Assembly (NCBI GenBank): GCA_902780025.1
Contig: CACZDV010000033.1
Span: 1-33,464, forward strand
Source of the DNA: an uncultured Prevotellaceae bacterium
GTDB lineage: Bacteria; Bacteroidota; Bacteroidia; Bacteroidales; Bacteroidaceae
Length of the DNA: 33,464 bases
Direction: 5' to 3'
Numbering within the stretch: position 1 is the first letter of the stretch; every line of letters begins with the position of its first letter. The notes under the pieces were generated by a model that saw nothing but the letters and a program-made list of their open reading frames with translations, was not told the origin of the DNA and made no database searches. The translations under genes were made by a program, and so were the position numbers. Of the stretch, positions 28,080 to 33,464 are shown in pieces.

Positions 28080-28997
28080 TTACTTCAGCGTCTCAAACTT
28101 CGCGTTCTTCTCGATAGTCCATTTATCGCGCTTCGACAGTTCGCAGTCAGCACCCTTGAACATCTTGGCAGCCTGCTGGTCACCCTTCAGCTGCCAGTTC
28201 AGCCAGGCTAAGGCCACAACGGAGAACTCGCCACCGTGAGGCTGACGATAGGTGCCGCCATGTCCGACGGGGAAGTTCGTGGCGCAGGCGGGAACATGGT
28301 CGATTCGGTGGAAGTCGTCCATACCGTTGCCGTATGCAATATCCGTCTCGCCGCCGAGGATGTAGATAATAGAGGAGTGTATCTCCTTCAGCTTCTCCTT
28401 CGGGGGCATCGGCATACCGCCGACAGCCTGTCCGGCATTCTGCTGGTTGAAGAGTCCGCTGTTGCAGACCATCAGCGTCGTGATACGGGGGTCAGCGCAG
28501 TTGTAGAGCGTCTGCAGACCACCACACGACATACCGGCAACGGCAATATTCTTCGTGTCAATCTTCTGATAGTAGGGCGAGTTCTTGTCCGCATTCTGAG
28601 CGAAGGCCCAGTCGATGGACTCTATCTGCTGCTCGGTGGTTGACATCGGGCCGCGATAGGGCTGCTCGTCCATTGGGATATAACCCGTAGCCAAGACGAT
28701 GTAGCCGTAGGAGGCAATCTCGTTCAGGAACTTGTAGTGCTCCCAAGGCGAGTTGGTACAGGCACCATTACCCCATACGAGGACTGGCAGTTGCTTGTCC
28801 TTTCCGAACTTCGACAGATCCTGAGGCACGAACACGGTATGGGCAGCCAGCGAGGCTTCCTCCTTCATGACGGCCTTGTAGGGACCCGTTCCGCCGTCCT
28901 CGACGACACGCGACTTTTCCTCGGTTGTGAAACTCATGCAGACGCCACACAGCATCAGCAAAACTACTGTTGAGCAAAGATTTTTAATTGTTCTCAT
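28080..28997 (-). CDS. Exported alpha/beta hydrolase
   Basis: A 305-residue protein with a signal peptide (about 1-23) and an alpha/beta-hydrolase fold of dienelactone-hydrolase/esterase character. The nucleophile elbow is GMSCGG, a later Asp is in GGETDIAYG, and a His is in VGHGGTY, giving a plausible Ser-Asp-His triad. The LPVLVWGNGACTN segment gives the oxyanion region. No perfect lipobox is seen. It would act in the periplasm or outside. Substrate is unknown: no polysaccharide utilisation genes (SusC/D) lie beside it. It diverges from the DUF4380-like gene and converges on cydB. Confidence 0.82.
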   Translation of the reverse strand: MRTIKNLCSTVVLLMLCGVCMSFTTEEKSRVVEDGGTGPYKAVMKEEASLAAHTVFVPQDLSKFGKDKQLPVLVWGNGACTNSPWEHYKFLNEIASYGYIVLATGYIPMDEQPYRGPMSTTEQQIESIDWAFAQNADKNSPYYQKIDTKNIAVAGMSCGGLQTLYNCADPRITTLMVCNSGLFNQQNAGQAVGGMPMPPKEKLKEIHSSIIYILGGETDIAYGNGMDDFHRIDHVPACATNFPVGHGGTYRQPHGGEFSVVALAWLNWQLKGDQQAAKMFKGADCELSKRDKWTIEKNAKFETLK

Positions 28998-29019
28998 GTT
29001 ATGTAATATTTAAATCGAT

Positions 29020-29028
29020 GCAAAATTA
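29020..29028 (-). promoter_or_regulatory. -7 box of the alpha/beta hydrolase promoter
   Basis: TAATTTTGC on the minus strand fits TAnnTTTGC and lies 22 nt upstream of the start codon. The -33 element at the expected distance is weak. An inverted repeat ATACA-n4-TGTAT (29050-29063) lies just upstream. Confidence 0.5.
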
Positions 29029-29091
29029 TGGAAAAAACGCCGAAGTGTCATACACTAATGTATCAGAATCTATCAAAAATGTGCCAAAAGG

Positions 29092-29123
29092 TTGGTAAGT
29101 AACGGATTTCTTTGTATCTTTGC
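29092..29123 (+). promoter_or_regulatory. Promoter of the DUF4380-like gene
   Basis: TTG (29092-29094), 20 nt, then TATCTTTGC (29115-29123) match the Bacteroidota consensus. The ATG is 35 nt downstream. Confidence 0.75.
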
Positions 29124-29158
29124 GGCGTAAATCAATCACGAACTAAAATATTCCTATC

Positions 29159-30040
29159 ATGAAACAATTATTCGTATCGCTACTAATGACAGCAATCGCA
29201 GGAGGCATGGCCACCACGACACAAGCACAAGAAGCTGACAACCTGTACCAACTGAAGACGGGCGACATGACGATGACCGTCAACATCAGCAAGGGCGGAA
29301 AAATCCTGTCGCTGAAACACAAGGACAACGAGGTCATCTCGCAGTCGCGCTTCCCCGAGTCGTTCGGCAGCACCTTCTGGACCAGTCCGCAGAAGGAGTG
29401 GAACTGGCCGCCCGTACCCGAATACGATAAGATGGCCTATGATGTCGTCGAGCAGAGCGACTCGAAGCTGGATATCAAGAGCCAGGTATCGGAACGCCTG
29501 AAGTACCGGATTGGCAAGACCTTTACTACTGACGACAAGGCGGGAGCCTTCGTCATCACCTATACCATCAAGAACGAGGCCGACGAGACCCGCAAGGTGG
29601 CTCCTTGGGAGATTACCCGTGTGCCCAACAACGACGGTCTCATCTTCTTCGATGCCCCGTTGGACGGCATCACCCCCGCTGGCCTGATGAACTTCACGGC
29701 TCAGGACGGCGCCGTATGGTTCAAGACTGACGAAGCCCCGCAGAACCGCAAAATCAACGCCGACGGAACAGGATGGCTGGCCTACGCCAACAACGGTCTG
29801 CTGCTCATCAAGCAGTTCGAAGACCTCAAGGCTGGCGCTCCCGCCCCCGACGAGGCTGAGATTCAGGTCTACCTGAACCGCGGCAAGACCTACATCGAGC
29901 TTGAGAGTCAGGGAGCCTACACCACGCTGGCTCCAGGCGAGCAGCTTAGTTGGACCGTCCGCTGGTACTTGGTACCCGTCAGCGGTGAGGCACAGCCCTC
30001 AGCCAATCTGGTCAAAGTCGTGAAGGCCCAGCTACGATAA
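29159..30040 (+). CDS. Exported DUF4380-like beta-sandwich protein
   Basis: A 293-residue protein with a signal peptide (about 1-24, ending TTQAQ). The mature part is beta-rich, with repeated strands such as MTMTVNISKGGKILSLKHK and a pattern (FPESFGSTFWTSPQKEWNWPP) that resembles proteins of the galactose-mutarotase-like fold, including DUF4380. I did not recognise catalytic residues with confidence. A carbohydrate-binding or epimerase-like role is possible. It diverges from the exported hydrolase, and its stop is 2 nt from the stop of the convergent PBP gene, with no terminator between. Confidence 0.6.
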   Translation: MKQLFVSLLMTAIAGGMATTTQAQEADNLYQLKTGDMTMTVNISKGGKILSLKHKDNEVISQSRFPESFGSTFWTSPQKEWNWPPVPEYDKMAYDVVEQSDSKLDIKSQVSERLKYRIGKTFTTDDKAGAFVITYTIKNEADETRKVAPWEITRVPNNDGLIFFDAPLDGITPAGLMNFTAQDGAVWFKTDEAPQNRKINADGTGWLAYANNGLLLIKQFEDLKAGAPAPDEAEIQVYLNRGKTYIELESQGAYTTLAPGEQLSWTVRWYLVPVSGEAQPSANLVKVVKAQLR

Positions 30041-30042
30041 TA

Positions 30043-31152
30043 CTACAATTTGATTTCCGCTAATCGCTTGGCCTTAGCCTGAGACTCCTTACTAAGCGCG
30101 CCTTTCAGGTATTGCTCAATGATGAGACCTGCCATCGGGGCAGCCAAGTCGGCACCGAAGCCACCATGCTCAACGTAGACGCTGACGGCAATCTTCGGCT
30201 CAGCCATCGGGGCAAAGCCGATGAAGGCAGAATGGTCGCGGCCGGGATTCTCGATGGTACCTGTCTTGCCGCAGATGGGGTACGTGGTCTTGATGCTGGT
30301 GGCAGTACCCTTTTCAACAGCCAGCCGCATACCCTCGACAACAGGTGTGTATGCTTCAGCCGCGACTTTCGTCTGGCGACGGGTCAGGTAGCGTTTGTTG
30401 GTCGTTTCCTTATGAATATGGGGAATATAGTACCACCCTCGGTTGGCTATGGTCACAGCCAGGTTGCACAGCTGCAGGGGCGTACAGGTAACGTCGCCTT
30501 GTCCCATACCTGCCCACCAGATGGTTTTGCCGTCCCAGCCGTCCTTATAGCGGCGGTTCAGGTAGTCGGCACCTGCCAGTAGCCCGCCTTGCTCGCCCTC
30601 GATGTCAATGTGCATCGGACCGCCAAGCCCCATCGACTGCATATATGAGCGCCACGTCGTGATGGCTTCTTCCTTCGTCTCATACATGAAGTCATCATTA
30701 ATCATCGAGGCAAACGTCATCAGAAACCAGGTGTTGCACGACTGGGCCAAGGCGTCCTTCAACGTCAGGGGTGAACGGTGCTTATGGCAGCCCACCTTGA
30801 TATTACCGTCGGTGATACCCTCATGACACTCTACCGCCGTCTGCAAGTCGATGATTCCCTCAGAAAGCAGCACCAGCGCCTGCGCCGTCTTGAACGTCGA
30901 GCCGGGTGCTTGCGGCTTGCCGATGGCCTGGCGGACGTTGCTGCCCTGAGGGGTGTTCGTCGCTATACAGAGTATTTCACCATTGTCGGGCGATATGGCT
31001 ACGATGCTGCCCGTCTTGCCACGCAACAAGCGTTCGCCCAACTGTTGTAGTGTGGTGCGGATGGTCAGCGGTCCGTCGGTGGGTAGTCCCTGTGCCCATA
31101 TGGCTATATGTATCAGAAGCAAGGCTCCTGTTATCATTTGTCTCATCTTCAT
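30043..31152 (-). CDS. Stand-alone penicillin-binding transpeptidase-domain protein
   Basis: A 369-residue exported protein with only the transpeptidase domain of a monofunctional PBP. It has Ser85-x-x-Lys88 in PGSTFK, Ser138-Cys139-Asn140 as SxN, and Lys296-Thr-Gly in CGKTGT. Residues 1-21 are a short hydrophobic leader (ITGALLLIHIAIWAQG), probably a cleaved signal peptide. The N-terminal PBP-dimer domain of PBP2/FtsI is absent, so it is shorter than the usual 600 residues or so. It should act on stem peptides in the periplasm, or be a class D-like penicillin-recognising enzyme. The start at 31152 is chosen because a -7 box sits at 31160-31168. Confidence 0.85.
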   Translation of the reverse strand: MKMRQMITGALLLIHIAIWAQGLPTDGPLTIRTTLQQLGERLLRGKTGSIVAISPDNGEILCIATNTPQGSNVRQAIGKPQAPGSTFKTAQALVLLSEGIIDLQTAVECHEGITDGNIKVGCHKHRSPLTLKDALAQSCNTWFLMTFASMINDDFMYETKEEAITTWRSYMQSMGLGGPMHIDIEGEQGGLLAGADYLNRRYKDGWDGKTIWWAGMGQGDVTCTPLQLCNLAVTIANRGWYYIPHIHKETTNKRYLTRRQTKVAAEAYTPVVEGMRLAVEKGTATSIKTTYPICGKTGTIENPGRDHSAFIGFAPMAEPKIAVSVYVEHGGFGADLAAPMAGLIIEQYLKGALSKESQAKAKRLAEIKL

Positions 31153-31159
31153 AGCGGCT

Positions 31160-31168
31160 GCAAAGGTA
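31160..31168 (-). promoter_or_regulatory. -7 box of the stand-alone PBP promoter
   Basis: TACCTTTGC on the minus strand matches the consensus but lies only 7 nt upstream of the ATG at 31152, so the transcript would be nearly leaderless. No good -33 TTTG was found at 20 nt. Confidence 0.45.
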
Positions 31169-31187
31169 GGCATTTTTTCCCAAATTC

Positions 31188-31220
31188 TTTGCAGACTTCA
31201 AGAAAATATTGTACCTTTGC
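31188..31220 (+). promoter_or_regulatory. Promoter of topB
   Basis: TTTG (31188-31191), 20 nt, then TACCTTTGC (31212-31220) match the Bacteroidota consensus. The start at 31241 is 20 nt downstream. In-frame starts further upstream (from 30953) precede the promoter and are rejected. Confidence 0.8.
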
Positions 31221-31240
31221 AAACCATATTTGAAGAAGAA

Positions 31241-33274
31241 ATGACAGTTTGCATAGCAGAGAAGCCCAGCGTTGCCAAGGATATTGCCCGGATTATCGGG
31301 GCAACGGCCTCGCACGACGGCTATATGGAAGGTAACGGATACCAGGTAACGTGGACTTTCGGTCACTTGTGTACGCTGAAGGAGCCGGGTGACTATACGC
31401 CGGCGTGGAAGTCGTGGGCGCTCACGCAACTGCCGATGGTGCCCCAGCGCTTCGGTATCAAGCTGATTCCCGACCGCGGTATTGAAAAGCAGTTTGCCAC
31501 CATCGAGCGGCTGATGCAGGCGGCTGACGGCATCGTCAACTGCGGCGACGCCGGACAGGAGGGTGAGCTGATTCAGCGGTGGGTCATGCAGAAGGCCAAG
31601 GCTACTTGCCCCGTGAAGCGACTCTGGATATCGTCGATGACCGACGAAGCCATCCGCGAGGGTTTTGCCAACCTGAAGGACCAGCAGGACTACCAGCCGC
31701 TCTACATGGCCGGACTCTCACGCGCCATCGGCGACTGGCTGTTAGGCATGAACGCCACGCGCCTCTACACGCTGAAGTACGGACAGAACCGCCAAGTGCT
31801 CTCTATCGGTCGGGTGCAGACCCCTACCCTCGCCCTCATCGTCAACCGCCAGAAGGAGATTGAGAACTTCAAGCCCGAGCCCTACTGGGTACTGGCCACC
31901 GTCTATCGCGACACCACGTTTACGGCAACTAAGGGGAAGTTCACCTCGAAGGAGGAAGGCGAACAGGCCTTCGCCACCATCGAGGGCAAGCCGTTCACGG
32001 TAACGAAAGTAGAAAAGAAGGAGGGCAAGGAACAGCCGCCGCAACTCTACGACCTGACGTCGCTGCAGGTGGACTGCAACCGCAAGTTCGGTTTCTCGGC
32101 AGAGACGACGCTGAACCTCATCCAGAGTCTCTACGAGAAGAAGTACACCACCTATCCGCGTGTGGACACGCAGTACCTCTCAGACGATATCTATCCGAAA
32201 TGCCCGCAGACGCTGAACGGCCTGTATCAGACGAAGTTCGGCGGCGTGGCTCCCTACGCGGAGTTCATCAAGCCCATCGGCGGCAAGCCGCTGAAGAAGA
32301 CCAAGCGCGTCTTCGACACTTCGAAGGTGACCGACCACCACGCCATCATCCCCACAGGAGTAGTGCCGCAGTATCTGAGCGATGCCGAGCAGAAGGTCTT
32401 CGACTTGGTAGCCCGCCGCTTCATCGGCGTCTTCCTGCCCGACTGTAAGTTCTCGACAACGACGGTGCTGGGCGAGGTCGACGGCATTGAGTTCAAGGTG
32501 ACGGGTAAGGAGATTCTGGAACCCGGATGGCGCGTGGTCAGGGAAAAATCCCCAGAATCCCAAAATGCCCAAGAAGCCCAAGATGCCCAAGAAGCCCCAG
32601 AAAAGAAAGACGACGAAGAGGAGCGCACCCTGCCCACCTTCGTCAAGGGCGAGAGCGGCGACCACCAGCCGACGCTGACGGAGAAGTGGACGACACCCCC
32701 ACCATATTATAATGAGGCCTCCCTGCTGCGGGCGATGGAGACAGCAGGCAAGTTCGTAGAGGACGAGACCCTGCGCGCCGCCATGAAGGAGAACGGCATC
32801 GGACGACCTTCCAGCCGTGCTGGCATCATCGAGACCCTCTTCAAGCGCCACTATATCCGCCGCGACCGTAAGCGCCTCATCGCTACGCCGACGGGCATCG
32901 AACTCATCGACCTCATCCGCGAGGAACTGCTGAAGAGCTGCGAACTGACGGGCATCTGGGAAAAGAAACTGCGCGACATCGAACACCAGAAGTACGACGC
33001 CCAGCAGTTTATCGAAGAGCTGAAGCAACAGGTGTCCGAGATTGTCAACGAGGTGATGAGCGACCCCTCGAACCGCCGCATCACCGTCACCACCGACGAA
33101 GACCTGAAGAAAGCCAAGAAACGCGCGCCCGCCAAGAAGAAAGCCGAAGCCGCCGACCCGCTCGTTGGCCAGCCCTGTCCCGTCTGTGGCAAAGGCCACA
33201 TTATCAAGGGCAAGACCGCCTACGGCTGCTCAGAATGGAAGAACGGCTGCACTTATCGTCAGCCGTTCACATAG
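31241..33274 (+). CDS. topB: DNA topoisomerase III
   Basis: Type IA topoisomerase of 677 residues that decatenates and relaxes DNA by single-strand passage. It begins with the TOPRIM domain (TVCIAEKPSVAKDIARIIG). The acidic motif reads GDAGQEGE (Asp103, Glu107) in place of the textbook DxDxE, a variant common in TopB. The active-site Tyr305 is in TTYPRVDT and the VQTPTLALI motif precedes it. The C-terminus carries one zinc-ribbon-like CPVC...C...C unit (about 645-671). Between about 436 and 460 there is a low-complexity acidic insert rich in Ala-Gln-Glu (AQEAQDAQEA). The start at 31241 is set by the promoter upstream and the family N-terminus. Confidence 0.95.
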   Translation: MTVCIAEKPSVAKDIARIIGATASHDGYMEGNGYQVTWTFGHLCTLKEPGDYTPAWKSWALTQLPMVPQRFGIKLIPDRGIEKQFATIERLMQAADGIVNCGDAGQEGELIQRWVMQKAKATCPVKRLWISSMTDEAIREGFANLKDQQDYQPLYMAGLSRAIGDWLLGMNATRLYTLKYGQNRQVLSIGRVQTPTLALIVNRQKEIENFKPEPYWVLATVYRDTTFTATKGKFTSKEEGEQAFATIEGKPFTVTKVEKKEGKEQPPQLYDLTSLQVDCNRKFGFSAETTLNLIQSLYEKKYTTYPRVDTQYLSDDIYPKCPQTLNGLYQTKFGGVAPYAEFIKPIGGKPLKKTKRVFDTSKVTDHHAIIPTGVVPQYLSDAEQKVFDLVARRFIGVFLPDCKFSTTTVLGEVDGIEFKVTGKEILEPGWRVVREKSPESQNAQEAQDAQEAPEKKDDEEERTLPTFVKGESGDHQPTLTEKWTTPPPYYNEASLLRAMETAGKFVEDETLRAAMKENGIGRPSSRAGIIETLFKRHYIRRDRKRLIATPTGIELIDLIREELLKSCELTGIWEKKLRDIEHQKYDAQQFIEELKQQVSEIVNEVMSDPSNRRITVTTDEDLKKAKKRAPAKKKAEAADPLVGQPCPVCGKGHIIKGKTAYGCSEWKNGCTYRQPFT

Positions 33275-33277
33275 ATC

Positions 33278-33380
33278 ATCACTTCTTCACTTTTCACTCT
33301 TCACTTTTCACTTCTTCACTCTTCACTTTTCACTTCTTCACTCTTCACTTTTCACTTCTTCACTTTTCACTTCTTCACTA
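33278..33380. repeat. TTCACTTTTCACTTCT tandem repeat
   Basis: A 22-nt unit that begins TTCACTTTTCACTTCT and ends TCACTC is present as two perfect copies (33300-33321, 33322-33343), a third copy matching at 20 of 22 (33344-33363), and partial copies on both sides. It fills the intergenic space between topB and the convergent minus-strand gene. The words match, inverted, the purine-rich element at 13495-13525. No coding frame was seen in it. Confidence 0.85.
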
Positions 33381-33383
33381 GCG

Positions 33384-33404
33384 AAGCGCAAAGCGCGAGC
33401 GCTT
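33384..33404. terminator. Short GC hairpin at the end of the minus-strand gene
   Basis: AAGCGC (33384-33389) pairs with GCGCTT (33399-33404) around a 9-nt GC-rich loop. It overlaps the stop codon of the partial minus-strand gene. No T tract follows, so its role as terminator is doubtful; it may be a REP-like element. Confidence 0.35.
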
Positions 33405-33464
33405 AGGGCTCCGGCTCCGGATCGGGCTCCGCCTGCTGAATGTTGTACGTGCTCAGCGGCGTAC
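33403..33464 (-). CDS. C-terminus of an unidentified protein (partial)
   Basis: Only the last 19 codons and the stop are in the window. Reading the minus strand from the right edge, the frame ends STYNIQQAEPDPEPEP then TAA (33405-33403). The acidic Pro-Glu tail is typical of a disordered C-terminus of a Bacteroidota protein. No family can be named from this much. It converges on topB. Confidence 0.55.
   Translation of the reverse strand, partial: TPLSTYNIQQAEPDPEPEP

Noticed and set aside
31544-31564. Possible loss of the TOPRIM DxD in TopB (GDAGQEGE)
   Set aside because: The DAG(R/Q)EGE form is, as far as I recall, common in TopB of many bacteria, so it is not taken as a defect.
32180-33199. 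Open frame of 339 codons on the minus strand opposite topB
   Set aside because: The plus strand carries all TopB motifs, and the translation is dominated by Leu/Gly/Phe runs that mirror the topB codons.

Overview
This window is a chromosomal segment from a member of the Bacteroidota, most likely order Bacteroidales and Prevotella-like. The evidence is consistent across the window. Upstream regions carry the Bacteroidota promoter (TTTG or TTG, about 20 nt, then TAnnTTTG) and few starts have a clear Shine-Dalgarno sequence. Gene content is also typical: an fused aspartokinase/homoserine dehydrogenase followed by an ApgM-family protein, an Lnb-like (DUF4105) protein next to secA, and a DUF4492 gene in front of cydAB. 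No tRNA, rRNA, CRISPR array, insertion sequence or prophage was seen. The region looks like core chromosome and is densely packed, with no gene-free stretch above about 230 nt.

Layout. 1-2363 (+) is the 5'-truncated end of a bifunctional PBP1A. It converges on 2370-3440 (-), a divergent UDP-GlcNAc 2-epimerase-like gene. 3621-6881 (+) is carB, followed by an intergenic nested palindrome. 7047-8557 (-) is a two-gene unit: an omega-amidase-like nitrilase and trmN6. It diverges from 8660-14785 (+), a probable operon of lon, tgt, an LptF/LptG permease and a DEAD-box helicase, closed by a terminator. 14937-24835 (+) is a second long unit: thrA fusion, apgM-like (probable homoserine kinase), lnb-like, a degenerate alkaline-phosphatase-superfamily protein and secA. 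25061-28034 (+) is DUF4492-cydA-cydB. 28080-28997 (-) is an exported alpha/beta hydrolase and 29159-30040 (+) an exported DUF4380-like protein, divergently transcribed. 30043-31152 (-) is a stand-alone transpeptidase-domain PBP. 31241-33274 (+) is topB, followed by a purine/pyrimidine-biased tandem repeat and the last codons of an unidentified minus-strand gene.

How the genes relate. Several themes recur: cell-envelope construction (PBP1A, transpeptidase, LptF/G, Lnb-like, SecA), RNA modification and handling (TrmN6, Tgt, DEAD helicase), protein quality control (Lon), and microaerobic respiration (cytochrome bd). Most notable is the run in which threonine genes are translationally joined to an Lnb-like lipoprotein N-acyltransferase candidate, then an exported protein of alkaline phosphatase fold that seems to have lost its catalytic residues, then secA. 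This could link Sec export with lipoprotein maturation, but that is inference from position only.

Two non-coding patterns stand out: a perfect 16-bp inverted repeat placing matching -7 boxes on the divergent trmN6 and lon promoters, and a palindrome core (TTTAGTCCGACTAAA) shared by two intergenic regions 18 kb apart.
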